DNA from: Nostoc sp. KVJ20 | Lineage (GTDB): Bacteria; Cyanobacteriota; Cyanobacteriia; Cyanobacteriales; Nostocaceae | Length of the DNA: 50,873 nt | Reading direction: 5' to 3' | Assembly (NCBI RefSeq): GCF_001712795.1 | Contig: NZ_KV757703.1 | Coordinates: forward strand, 23,757 to 74,629 | In this document: in pieces, positions 33,811 to 42,195 of the stretch | How the letters are laid out: each line of letters opens with the position of its first letter | Position numbering within the stretch: the stretch's first letter is position 1 | Notes under the pieces: model-generated | Database searches by the model: none | Told to the model about the DNA's origin: nothing | What the model saw: the letters and a program-made list of their open reading frames with translations, nothing else | Program-made: the position numbers and the translations under genes

Positions 33811-35205
33811 GTGCTTCCCTGCAAACGTCCAGCTGTATTTCTAATTTGGGCTGTTCTACTCACTTCCTTAACAGCCTGTGCTAACAGTCCAGTCGCCAAA
33901 AACCTTGAGCAATCTTTGGCGGCAGATCCGAAGCTGCAAAGCAATCCAGCTGTCTTTGGAGAATCTCAGACTAATCAACCGCAAGCACAGCCAAACGAAT
34001 CAACAGTTCAGTTACCAGTTGATTTTCCCAAAGATATCCCCCTATACTCCAATGCCAAGTTAGAGGAAGTTACACCTGCTAACGGTTCAGAAAATAGAGT
34101 CTCAACTCGTTGGTTGAGTTCTGACCCCAGTAACTTTATTGCTAGCTTTTATCGCAGCCAGTTTCAAACAAATAACTGGCAGATTTTACAACAGCCAACA
34201 GATGATGCGGGAGGTGCTTTTGAGGCACGTCGTAACGATTTGCTGTTGAAGGTTTCCATTCAGCCTAAATCAGTTACTAACGCCACACCTAATCAACCCC
34301 AAACAGCAACCGAATTACTGATTGAATACACACCTAATAGTACTGCAACGGCACAATCTACCCCAACTGCAAATCCTAACGAAACTACTAACGCCGTTCC
34401 TCAACCAGTAGATCCACAGTTTATTGGCCCGACACCACCCGCAAACTTGGCAACACAGCCACCAAGCACGGCTAATAATCAAACAACTCCTACACCGACA
34501 TCTGAATCTCAGGAATTTAACGATCTGAACAAAGCACCGCAAGAATGGCGGCAATATATCCAAGACTTGGCTGCATTAGGTGTTTTGTCTTTAGAGCCAA
34601 AGACAATTAAGAGTAACTCTACTACCACAACTAACCAGTTTGAACCCAGTAAAATCGTTACACATCGGGAATATGCTCGTTGGCTAATTGCTGCTAATAA
34701 TGCTATGCATATCAGCAATCCAGCTAAACAAATTCGCTTGGCATCCGAAACTACTCAACCAGCTTTTAGTGATGTGTCGGCAAAAGACCCTGATTTTGCA
34801 GCAATTCAGGGATTAGCTGAAGCTGGGTTAATTCCCAGTCCGTTGTCTGGAGATTCTACAGTAGTTTTATTTCGTCCTGATGCACCCCTAACGCGGGAAC
34901 AGTTATTACTGTGGAAATTACCTCTAGATACTCGCCAAGCTTTACCCTCTGCTAACTTAGATGCAGTTAAACAAACCTGGGGTTTCCAAGATGCAGCGCG
35001 AATTGACCCCAAGGCTTTAAGAGCGGTGTTGGCTGATTACCAAAATGGTGAACAATCAAATATTCGGCGGGTGTTTGGTTATACGACTCTGTTTCAACCC
35101 AAAAAACCAGTAACTCGTGCTGAGGCTGCTACAGCTTTGTGGTATTTCGGTACTCAGGGTGAGGGTGTATCGGCTACTGAGGCTTTGAAATTAAAGCGAA
35201 GTTAG
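33811..35205 (+). CDS. Lipoprotein with S-layer homology (SLH) domains
   Basis: The 464-residue protein starts with GTG. It has a lipoprotein signal peptide with lipobox LTAC (Cys23), so it should be lipid-anchored. Residues about 65-165 form a domain with VDFPKDIPLYSNAKLEEV and FIASFYRSQFQTNNWQI, a pattern seen in cyanobacterial proteins of unknown role. A Pro/Thr/Gln/Asn-rich linker spans about 170-235. The C-terminal part (about 240-460) holds SLH-like repeats (HREYARWLIAANNAM, FSDVSAKDPDFAAIQGLAEAGLI, LTREQLLLWKL, VTRAEAATALWYFG). SLH domains bind peptidoglycan-linked polymers, so it may bridge membrane and cell wall. Confidence 0.8.
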   Translation: MLPCKRPAVFLIWAVLLTSLTACANSPVAKNLEQSLAADPKLQSNPAVFGESQTNQPQAQPNESTVQLPVDFPKDIPLYSNAKLEEVTPANGSENRVSTRWLSSDPSNFIASFYRSQFQTNNWQILQQPTDDAGGAFEARRNDLLLKVSIQPKSVTNATPNQPQTATELLIEYTPNSTATAQSTPTANPNETTNAVPQPVDPQFIGPTPPANLATQPPSTANNQTTPTPTSESQEFNDLNKAPQEWRQYIQDLAALGVLSLEPKTIKSNSTTTTNQFEPSKIVTHREYARWLIAANNAMHISNPAKQIRLASETTQPAFSDVSAKDPDFAAIQGLAEAGLIPSPLSGDSTVVLFRPDAPLTREQLLLWKLPLDTRQALPSANLDAVKQTWGFQDAARIDPKALRAVLADYQNGEQSNIRRVFGYTTLFQPKKPVTRAEAATALWYFGTQGEGVSATEALKLKRS

Positions 35206-35451
35206 AGCGATATCTACAAAGGTTTACCCGATTATGTTGCAGTTAGTCCATGCATAGCATAAAAGTGTGCGATTTCCACCTTCTAGGATGTAAATTTGGC
35301 CATTTTTTTGTAATAGACCTATTTTTTATCAAGAGAATGTAAATCTCAGTATTTTCAGCGTTTTTACCCGTGTTTGATAAATTTTTGGTGCATAGTTAGG
35401 TAAAACAACGTAAATTAACTAAAACTAACAAATACCACGGGTAAAACAAAT

Positions 35452-36531
35452 ATGAAAAAACAAGCTGTAGCGGCAGGATTTGTTCTTTTGTCTTTCATGT
35501 TGCCGCTGAAGGCGAGTGCTGCGAGTTTTACCAACTTTTATGTATTTGGCGACAGTCTTTCTGATACTGGCAATGTTTTCGCTGCTACTGGTGGTTTAGT
35601 TGCTCCGACAACAGCCATTCCCCAAGCTCCACCATATTTTCAAGGGCGTTTTTCCAATGAGCGGGTGTGGGTAGACTACCTCGGAGAGCAGCTAGGATTA
35701 AAACCCTCTCCATACATTACTTTAAATACTACTATTCCCAATCAAGGTATTAACTTTGCTGTGGGCGGTGCTAGTTCTGGTCAGGGTAATGCTGTTGTTC
35801 CTAGTGCGCCGTTACCGGGAGTACTAGAGCAAGTCGGCTTGTTGACGCAACCCATTTTACAAGCCAATCAAAAGCTTGACCCAAATGCTCTTTATGCTGT
35901 ATGGGGAGGTGCAAATGATTATGTGTTTAGTCAAGCTACTGATACGGCTCAAACAGTCCAGAACTTATCAGACTCAGTAGGGTTACTTGCCTCATCTGGC
36001 GCCAAAAATATTTTAGTCTTTAACTTGCCTGATTTGGGCAAGATTCCATTTGCGTTTGCGACAGGTCTATCTAGCAACTTGACTGGTTTGACAAATGACC
36101 ATAATACGAGATTAGCAGAGGAGCTAGGCAAATTTAGCAATAACTCTGACCTAAATCTGATCTCTGTTGATGTGTTTTCCTTATTTAATGAAGTACAAGC
36201 AAATCCAGGGAAGTTTGGGTTTAAAGATGTGGCTAACCCTTGCGTAGTAGGGAATTTTCAGACCATCATCAGTGTGTGTCCTCAACCAAACGATTATTTG
36301 TTCTTTGACTCTGTGCATCCAACAACAGGCGTTCATAAGTTAGTAGCAGAAACTACACTGGCGGCGATTAATGCTAAGTCTGTCCCGGAACCTGCGATCA
36401 ACTTGGGAATTTTAGCCCTTGGTGCTTTTGGTGCTATAGGAATGCTGAAGCGTCAACAAAAAAGAGCAGCAGTTGTATCAGTAGTGCGGGTTGTTGATGC
36501 ACAATTGTCTCATACAACAGTTGAAAACTAA
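35452..36531 (+). CDS. GDSL/SGNH family hydrolase with PEP-CTERM sorting signal
   Basis: The 359-residue protein has a signal peptide (cut near KASA at about residue 24) and an SGNH hydrolase domain. Its blocks are FGDSLSDTGN (nucleophile Ser), NFAVGGASSG, WGGANDY and DSVHPTTGVHKL (catalytic Asp/His). This subgroup contains esterases and phospholipases. Near the C-terminus VPEPAINLGILALGAFGAIGM plus KRQQKR is a PEP-CTERM signal, processed by exosortase. About 21 residues follow the basic cluster (ending in SHTTVEN), longer than usual. The stop at 36531 is 13 nt before the next gene, so the two are probably co-transcribed. Confidence 0.88.
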   Translation: MKKQAVAAGFVLLSFMLPLKASAASFTNFYVFGDSLSDTGNVFAATGGLVAPTTAIPQAPPYFQGRFSNERVWVDYLGEQLGLKPSPYITLNTTIPNQGINFAVGGASSGQGNAVVPSAPLPGVLEQVGLLTQPILQANQKLDPNALYAVWGGANDYVFSQATDTAQTVQNLSDSVGLLASSGAKNILVFNLPDLGKIPFAFATGLSSNLTGLTNDHNTRLAEELGKFSNNSDLNLISVDVFSLFNEVQANPGKFGFKDVANPCVVGNFQTIISVCPQPNDYLFFDSVHPTTGVHKLVAETTLAAINAKSVPEPAINLGILALGAFGAIGMLKRQQKRAAVVSVVRVVDAQLSHTTVEN

Positions 36532-36544
36532 ACTAACTGTATTG

Positions 36545-37588
36545 ATGTGGGATTACGATCGCTTATTTGAAATTATTGAAGAATTAGTCATGCACCATTC
36601 TCCTAGTGGTGTAGAAGCTGAGATTAATCAGTTGTTGATGGAACGATTTGCGGCGCTGGGTGTAGAAGTCTGGTGCGATCGCGCCGATAATATTATTGCG
36701 AAAATTCCAGGGAAAAATCCAGATGGAGCGATCGCGATCACCGCACACAAGGACGAAATTGGCGCAATTGTCAAGAGTATAGGTGATGAAGGTCGTGTGG
36801 AAGTCCGCAAACTTGGCGGTTCTTTCCCGTGGGTTTACGGCGAGGGCGTTGTAGATTTATTGGGAGATAACGAAACCATTAGCGGTATTCTCAGCTTTGG
36901 TTCCCGCCATGTTTCCCACGAATCGCCCCAAAAAGTGCAGCAGGAAGATACTACTGTTAAGTGGGAAAATGCCTGGATTGAAACGAAGCTGACATCTGCG
37001 GAATTAGAAGCAGCTGGCATTCGACCGGGAACTAGAATGGTAATCGGCAAGCATCGTAAGCATCCAATTCGGTTAAAGGATCATATCGCCAGTTACACCT
37101 TGGATAACAAAGCCTCTGTTGCCATTTTGCTAGCTTTGGCTGAAAATCTTAAACAGCCCGCTGTTGATGTTTATTTGGTAGCTTCAGCCAAAGAAGAAGT
37201 AGGAGCAATTGGAGCATTATTTTTCACCCAAAATCAACGCTTGGATGCGTTAATTGCTTTAGAAGTTTGTCCATTATCCGAGGAATATCCTTTTAAGGAT
37301 GGGGAAAGTCCTGTACTTTTATCTCAAGATGCTTATGGGATATATGATGAGGGGCTAAATGGACAACTGCGCCAATCTGCCAAACAACTCGATATACCAG
37401 TGCAGCTAACGATACTGAGCCAGTTTGGCAGCGATGCTTCAATTGCGATGAAATTTGGCCATGTTGGGCGTGCTGCTTGTTTGGCGTTTCCTACCCAAAA
37501 TACACATGGATATGAAATTGCTCATTTAGGAGCGATCGCTAACTGTATTGATTTGTTAAAATCTTTCTGCGAAACTGAGTTTGAGTGA
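36545..37588 (+). CDS. M42 family aminopeptidase/endoglucanase-like metallopeptidase
   Basis: The 347-residue protein carries the M42 pattern for two metal ions. His is in TAHKDEIGAIV and the bridging Asp is in YTLDNKASVAI. The catalytic Glu pair is in SAKEEVGAIGA, a further acidic ligand lies in IALEVCPLSEE and the last His is in THGYEIAH. Such enzymes are dodecameric aminopeptidases (TET/FrvX group). The frame begins at a TTG at 36491 inside the previous gene, but the ATG at 36545 (MWDYDRLFEIIEELV) lies 13 nt after the GDSL stop and gives the usual N-terminus. It is cytoplasmic, as no signal peptide is present. Confidence 0.9.
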   Translation: MWDYDRLFEIIEELVMHHSPSGVEAEINQLLMERFAALGVEVWCDRADNIIAKIPGKNPDGAIAITAHKDEIGAIVKSIGDEGRVEVRKLGGSFPWVYGEGVVDLLGDNETISGILSFGSRHVSHESPQKVQQEDTTVKWENAWIETKLTSAELEAAGIRPGTRMVIGKHRKHPIRLKDHIASYTLDNKASVAILLALAENLKQPAVDVYLVASAKEEVGAIGALFFTQNQRLDALIALEVCPLSEEYPFKDGESPVLLSQDAYGIYDEGLNGQLRQSAKQLDIPVQLTILSQFGSDASIAMKFGHVGRAACLAFPTQNTHGYEIAHLGAIANCIDLLKSFCETEFE

Positions 37589-37674
37589 TAATTCGAGGTT
37601 CCATCAAATTAACCGAAGAACCGCACAATGCTTGATTTATGTCAAACTTGACTATTGAGCAATACTTTTATCAA

Positions 37675-37746
37675 AGCCGATGATGGGATTTGAACCCACG
37701 GCCTGCTGATTACGAATCAGCTGCTCTACCACTGAGCCACATCGGC
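37675..37746 (-). tRNA. tRNA-Thr (anticodon CGU)
   Basis: The 72-nt gene folds into a full cloverleaf. The acceptor stem is GCCGATG/CATCGGC, the D arm GCTC-AGTGGTA-GAGC and the anticodon arm GCTGA-TTCGTAA-TCAGC. The T arm is GTGGG-TTCAAAT-CCCAT. The anticodon CGT reads ACG (Thr). The 3' CCA is not encoded. Confidence 0.95.
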
Positions 37747-37779
37747 GTACACAATCTAAGAGTATAACATGATTTAGTC

Positions 37780-38073
37780 ATGATAAACCAAAATCCCAAA
37801 AATCGTCTTAACCCTGAACAATATGCCAGCCTTAAAGCAGAAATAGCCGCTCCTTATCGTGGCTTACGACAATTTATCTATATTGCTTTCGGTGCTTCTG
37901 GCTCCATTGGCGCATTTATCTTTTTTTTCCAAGTCCTTGCCGGACGCGATGTTGAGAGTGCTTTGCCTAGTTTAGCTCTCCAAGTAGCGATCGTTGCTCT
38001 AATGGTGTTCCTCTGGCGCTGGGAACAGCGGCGGCAAGCAAGCCCCCAGTCGGGTAAAAATCCTAATTCCTGA
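37780..38073 (+). CDS. DUF3493 family protein (LPA1/Rep27-type domain)
   Basis: The 97-residue protein starts with a soluble region (LNPEQYASLKAEIAAPYRGLRQFIY). It has two membrane helices (about residues 33-52 and 66-82) and a basic, polar tail. This fits DUF3493, which in plants forms part of proteins involved in photosystem II assembly (Low PSII Accumulation1/Rep27). A thylakoid photosystem role is inferred from that relation only. It stands 33 nt past the minus-strand tRNA-Thr, on the plus strand. Confidence 0.8.
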   Translation: MINQNPKNRLNPEQYASLKAEIAAPYRGLRQFIYIAFGASGSIGAFIFFFQVLAGRDVESALPSLALQVAIVALMVFLWRWEQRRQASPQSGKNPNS

Positions 38074-38424
38074 AGCGAGAAATTTAGCTGTTAATTTTTT
38101 ACTGCTTTCTTTTTGCATATCTTTATATTCTTCAAATTTATTAATGATGTTATGAAGATTAAAATATCAACAGAGAAAAAAATAAAAAAATTATTAGGAA
38201 ATTCCAAAAAGCAAAAATTTCTGAGAAACTAGAAATCGTTGAAACGGGGTCAGCCAATATAAAGACCCTGACCATAAACCAAATAACATTCAAATGGGGT
38301 TAGCTATATTTAAAGACCCCAAATTTTATGTTTAAAAAACCCTAGAATAAAAAAACTCACATTAATTGGAAGCGCCAAACTAACAAATTATCAGTTTGGC
38401 GCTTCCAATTTGCTAATTAGGTAT
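38074..38424. other. Hairpin-rich 3' intergenic region
   Basis: Two similar units, GGGGTCAGCCAATATAAAGACCC near 38243 and GGGGTTAGCTATATTTAAAGACCCC near 38297, each fold as a hairpin with GGG/CCC arms. A long perfect stem follows at about 38367-38409. No gene is present. Confidence 0.6.
38367..38409 (-). terminator. Long perfect hairpin after the SLH/beta-helix gene
   Basis: TTGGAAGCGCCAAACT pairs with AGTTTGGCGCTTCCAA around an 11-nt AT loop, about 15 nt past the minus-strand stop codon. On the minus strand it is followed by T-rich sequence (TTAATGTGAGTTTTTTT), consistent with an intrinsic terminator. Confidence 0.7.
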
Positions 38425-40119
38425 TTACTGAACTGTTACCAAATAGGATGAAGGAATTGGTTGAGCACGTCCGGCATTGACGAGTGCCTGGTAAACAAAG
38501 GCAGCAACTTCGGCTCTAGTCGCCTGACGATTAGGATTGAGTTGCTTGGCTGTGGGATAGTTAATTACTAGTTGCCGTGCAGTTGCCGCAGCAACAGGAG
38601 CGATCGCATAACTAGGAATCTGGGCAGCATCGGTGTAAAAGGAAAGGACATTCTGATTATTGGCAGTTAAGCCCAAGCCATTAGCTAGAGCTACTAATGC
38701 TTGCACTCTCGGAATTTGCTGCTGTGGCTTAAAAGTGCCATCGGGATAACCAGAAACAAATTGACTTTGGTAAGCAGATTGAATGGCAGCGTAAGCCCAG
38801 AAATTGCTTGCTACATCCTTAAATTGAATACCTGCGCGTTTGGATGGTGGTGTTAAGGCTTTAGTGACAATAGTGGCAAATTGAGCGCGGGTTACAGGAT
38901 CATTAGGTTTAAAGCTGCCATCAGGAAAGCCAGCAATAATATTTTGGGAGGCTAAAGCTTCGATGTAGGTTTTCGCCCAGTAATTTGCTGGCACATCCTT
39001 AAAGGCGACAGGCCCTCCAGGCGGTATATCAACACTTGCGGCAACAAAATCTACTGAGCCAAAAATCTTTTTCTGATCAATATCGTTGCCAACAGCAAGA
39101 ATTGTACTGGTTTTGGTGGCGTTGTTCACATCATAACGAGTGTTATTGCGAATAAGATTGCCACCAGGATTTTCGTTAGTGCCAAGGTCGGGTAGAGCGC
39201 TGACAGTTGCTACTAAGCCATCTCGCTTATTGTTCTGAATGACATTCTTACGCAATACAGGCTTGGCTGACTCTGAGATAAAAAGACCGTCTTGGTTTTC
39301 GGTAATTTGGTTTTCTACAATTAGAGGTGTGGAAGTCCCGCCGATCGCTAAACCAAAACCAGTATCCTGAAATAAGTTACTCCGAATTTCTCCTTGGGCA
39401 GCTCTAGCAATGGAAATCCCATTGCCTTGGTTTTGCACAAAGAAGTTGCCTTCGACTTTGGGATTGCCTGTACCTGTGACAAAAACACCCTCTCTGGCAC
39501 TGTTAGTAAAAGTACTGTTTTTGATAATCGGATTAGTTGACTCCACCCACACACCCGTACCCCGGCTATTTGTGTTGGTGACGGTGACACCAGTAATCGT
39601 GGTATCTTGTCCGGCAAGGATTGTAATGTTCTGTTGGGCAAAGGTGCGACTAGTGTAGAAACCTCCACCTGTAATTAATATCGCCTGACCTTTAGTAGCT
39701 TCATCACCCCGCAGTGTTACCCCTGGTTTAAGCAAAAGGGGGAAGGTTTCGCCACTTTCTTGGTTATAGTTCCCAGGTGCTAGTTGAATAACTGCACCTG
39801 GTTGAGCTTGACTCAGAGCGAAACTGATGCTTCTGTAGGGTGCTGCTGATGTTGCACCAGCACCAGCACTATCTGCACCAGTTGCGGGATTAACGTAAAT
39901 CACTGCGGCTGTTGTCGGAACTTGCGCTGTCAGGGTTGGGGCAATACCTTCTGGGCGAGTAGCACCAGCATTAACCTCACCAGGTAGTAGTATTGAGCCG
40001 CCGGAAACAACAAGCATTGCCGTTAGTCCCGCTCCCACGCGCAAAGTATATTTGAGATGACTGCTAGAAAGAAGGCGAAAATTTTTCGCTAGAGAAATGT
40101 GAAAACCCCGGTATTTCAT
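38425..40119 (-). CDS. DUF1565 right-handed beta-helix protein with SLH domains
   Basis: The 564-residue product has an N-terminal signal region (hydrophobic stretch about residues 30-47). The DUF1565 start is VIYVNPATGADSAGAGATSAAPYRSISFAL (about 73-102). A parallel beta-helix follows with many short N-x-F/I repeats (NPIIKNSTFTN, NPKVEGNFFVQNQGNGISI, KPVLRKNVIQNNKRDG; about 150-330). Three SLH repeats come last (FKDVPANYWAKTYIEALA, FKDVASNFWAYAAIQSAY, ATRAEVAAFVYQAL; about 370-545). It is probably a cell-surface protein bound to the cell wall. The helix type occurs in polysaccharide-acting enzymes, but no catalytic residues were recognised. Confidence 0.88.
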   Translation of the reverse strand: MKYRGFHISLAKNFRLLSSSHLKYTLRVGAGLTAMLVVSGGSILLPGEVNAGATRPEGIAPTLTAQVPTTAAVIYVNPATGADSAGAGATSAAPYRSISFALSQAQPGAVIQLAPGNYNQESGETFPLLLKPGVTLRGDEATKGQAILITGGGFYTSRTFAQQNITILAGQDTTITGVTVTNTNSRGTGVWVESTNPIIKNSTFTNSAREGVFVTGTGNPKVEGNFFVQNQGNGISIARAAQGEIRSNLFQDTGFGLAIGGTSTPLIVENQITENQDGLFISESAKPVLRKNVIQNNKRDGLVATVSALPDLGTNENPGGNLIRNNTRYDVNNATKTSTILAVGNDIDQKKIFGSVDFVAASVDIPPGGPVAFKDVPANYWAKTYIEALASQNIIAGFPDGSFKPNDPVTRAQFATIVTKALTPPSKRAGIQFKDVASNFWAYAAIQSAYQSQFVSGYPDGTFKPQQQIPRVQALVALANGLGLTANNQNVLSFYTDAAQIPSYAIAPVAAATARQLVINYPTAKQLNPNRQATRAEVAAFVYQALVNAGRAQPIPSSYLVTVQ

Positions 40120-40587
40120 TTTTTCCGTCTGTGATGTGCTGAATTATGGTGTGTCGAACAAGATTGAAGGTAGCAGCCTTGTAGCTGCTGTAAAATCTAT
40201 GCAAAACTATACTGGATGATTAGCGCTGATTCAGCTAAATTCCTTAGATAGATCACAGAACTTATACATTAGTTATATTCTTTTATTCAGAAAATTCTAC
40301 TAGTACACTGTAGCCGAAGTTTGCCTACCCTTAACAATTTACTTGAGCAAATTGTTAAGGGTAGGCCCCAAGCCTTGTTAATTGAGATGATAAATGGATT
40401 TTCGCCAAACTCTACAAGAGAGGCTTTTGGGATGAGGTGAGTCTATAAACAAGTCTCTCGCTGTCTTGTCTAAGCGCTTATCCTGCCTTGGCTGATTTAT
40501 TTCTTGTATTTCCTAAAGCTAGATGCTGCAAATAATGTTGCTGGAATATCATCACAATAAAAGCAAACCTATTGGAAATAGGGAAAA
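40120..40587. other. Intergenic region with a long palindrome
   Basis: No gene in 468 bp between divergent genes. It contains the 18-bp perfect stem at 40323-40366 within a repeat whose degenerate copy is at 29291-29357. The remainder is unrecognised and probably carries both promoters. Confidence 0.6.
40323..40366. repeat. 18-bp perfect palindrome of a dispersed family
   Basis: GCCTACCCTTAACAATTT and AAATTGTTAAGGGTAGGC pair around the loop ACTTGAGC. The flanks ACTAGTA upstream and TTAATTGA-GAT-TAA-TGGAT downstream recur in the copy at about 29262-29357. There the arms have drifted. Confidence 0.75.
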
Positions 40588-41124
40588 ATGCATTTTAATT
40601 TTTTGGGGCTGCGTCGCATTTTAGTTTTAGTAGGTAGTACGTGTCTTCTACTTGTGTCCACTCCTGTTTTTGGTGCGGAACGAGTGGTGTTAAACTATGG
40701 TATCTTCCGTGAATCACTTTCTGTAGAGGAGCTATCCACTTTTGCCGAAACAGGTGAACTTTCACGTTCACTTCGAGTTAATTTTGCTTTGGCGCGACAA
40801 GATCCCAAAGCCATTCGTCAGTATTTAACGGAGCCGGTAAAGGTAAATCTTGTATTTCTAGATCGAGTGCTAAATAGCCAGATTGGTAATATTATTTTGG
40901 ATCAAATTAGTCAGGTTATTTATACACCTTCTCGGAGAGCAGATCGACAGGCTTTGCGAGCCGCTTTGGTTCTTTCTGCGAGTCAAGACGGGCAGGTATC
41001 GCTAATCGAAATTATTGAAAACTATCCCACCAATGAAGTGGAAGTTGATGGCAAACGTTTGGAGAGTGCATACCGTCAACTCCGTCGCTTGCAAACAAAT
41101 ATACAAGATTTACTTAATTTTTAG
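40588..41124 (+). CDS. Stand-alone DUF1400 protein, secreted
   Basis: The 178-residue protein has a signal peptide (about residues 1-30, ending VFGAE). Its DUF1400 domain has ERVVLNYGIFRESLSVEELSTF, TGELSRSLRVNF, QDPKAIRQYLTEPVKV and IYTPSRRADRQALRAALVLSA. DUF1400 usually forms the N-terminal part of cyanobacterial alpha/beta hydrolases. Here the frame stops after it, with no GxSxG lipase part. It is either a natural single-domain member or the product of an old truncation. Its TAG stop overlaps the stop of the convergent next gene. Confidence 0.85.
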   Translation: MHFNFLGLRRILVLVGSTCLLLVSTPVFGAERVVLNYGIFRESLSVEELSTFAETGELSRSLRVNFALARQDPKAIRQYLTEPVKVNLVFLDRVLNSQIGNIILDQISQVIYTPSRRADRQALRAALVLSASQDGQVSLIEIIENYPTNEVEVDGKRLESAYRQLRRLQTNIQDLLNF

Positions 41125-41318
41125 TAAGCTAAAGTTTCTAAAGTTTCCCTTAAATACCGTTGTACCTGCTGTTCTAAGCGAATTCCTTGTAATTGAGCAT
41201 CACGTTCTAGTTGCCAGCGTTGAAAACCTGAACTAGTGGAGATCGCACATTTGAGGCTATACCAAATTTCAGTATCAGCAGAAAATTGGCGATCGCTAGA
41301 AGCTGGAATTTGAGCCAT
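41121..41318 (-). CDS. Small conserved-looking protein of unknown function (65 aa)
   Basis: The frame encodes MAQIPASSDRQFSADTEIWY followed by SLKCAISTSSGFQRWQLERD and a C-terminal helix (LEQQVQRYLRETLETLAY). It has no membrane segment or signal peptide. Trp, Cys and charged residues are spread normally, supporting coding. The 3' end overlaps that of the convergent DUF1400 gene by 4 nt. I have a weak recollection of similar 60-70-residue proteins in cyanobacteria. No function is suggested. Confidence 0.6.
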   Translation of the reverse strand: MAQIPASSDRQFSADTEIWYSLKCAISTSSGFQRWQLERDAQLQGIRLEQQVQRYLRETLETLAY

Positions 41319-41469
41319 AGTTCCTCATTCCTTTATTTTAACTTCAACGGTAACTGGGTATTGGGAATAGGGCATGGGCCATTGGGCATTGGTTATTAAT
41401 TTTTCTCCCTCATCTCCCCCTGCTCCTCACTTGTAGCCCTTTAAAGTGAAATAATTACTTTCGGGGCTG

Positions 41470-42090
41470 CTATGAATCTGTATTAATCCTAAACAAGGAT
41501 TGCAACAATCGGGGCACGATTTGATTAACCCGCACCCCTAAAATGGTAAAGTCTTGCTTAATCTTTTCTAAAGATAATGGCTCTATGCCAGCGAATTCTG
41601 TCTCATTAGTCACCAAAACTCGCATTACACTCACAGGTATTTGTAAAAATAGATTGCTGCCTAAAAACGCTAATCCCGCAAGCACTAGTGCGAGGCTGCG
41701 CCATTGTGGGAGAAATTTCGCTGAATTTGCTACTAGTGGGGCAATTTGGTAAAGATGCCACAGCACCAAAACCGACAATACTGCTGCAACTAATGCCAGA
41801 ATACGATTTAACTTTGTATTAATTAAACAGAGAATTTTCCGCTGCCGTTCAGTCAGATTTTCTGGCTTTAGGGCTATTCCTAAAAGAGCAAATATATAAA
41901 AGGGGCGACGCAACTGCATCCATAACAGGGGGAGAACACCAATGGCGGCAACCAAAAATATTTCCATCCAGACGGGTAAAAACGGCTCGCCTACAGACAG
42001 GAAGAATAAGCAGAGTACTAAAAAAACAGGCAACGTCGCCAATCCAGCGACGTGAATCCACAAAATAGGTTCAGAGCGAAATGAATGCAT
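41470..42090 (-). CDS. Cyanobacterial membrane protein ('low-complexity tail' family type)
   Basis: The 206-residue protein opens with SFRSEPILWIHVAGLATLPVF. It has about five membrane helices (near residues 10-30, 40-57, 66-75, 93-113 and 130-150) and contains WMQLRRPFYIFALLGIALKPENLTERQRKIL. These match the cyanobacterial family named for a low-complexity C-terminal tail; the long tail is missing here, and the protein ends soon after RVNQIVPRLLQSLF. The function is unknown. It lies directly after infB on the same strand, separated by repeats, and may be transcribed with it. Confidence 0.7.
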   Translation of the reverse strand: MHSFRSEPILWIHVAGLATLPVFLVLCLFFLSVGEPFLPVWMEIFLVAAIGVLPLLWMQLRRPFYIFALLGIALKPENLTERQRKILCLINTKLNRILALVAAVLSVLVLWHLYQIAPLVANSAKFLPQWRSLALVLAGLAFLGSNLFLQIPVSVMRVLVTNETEFAGIEPLSLEKIKQDFTILGVRVNQIVPRLLQSLFRINTDS

Positions 42091-42099
42091 ATTATAAAA

Positions 42100-42182
42100 A
42101 GTTGTGAGTTAAGAGTTAGGAGTTAGAAATTAGCAGCCTTTAACTCCTAACTCCTAATTTATCACTCCTAACTTCTAACCAT
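42100..42182. repeat. AACTCCTAACTCCTAA repeats in inverted arrangement
   Basis: GTTAAGAGTTAGGAGTTAG is followed by TAACTCCTAACTCCTAA and TCACTCCTAACTTCTAA. The two blocks are complementary and can form a long hairpin between infB and the following membrane protein gene. Confidence 0.75.
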
Positions 42183-42195
42183 TTTACCCTCAACA

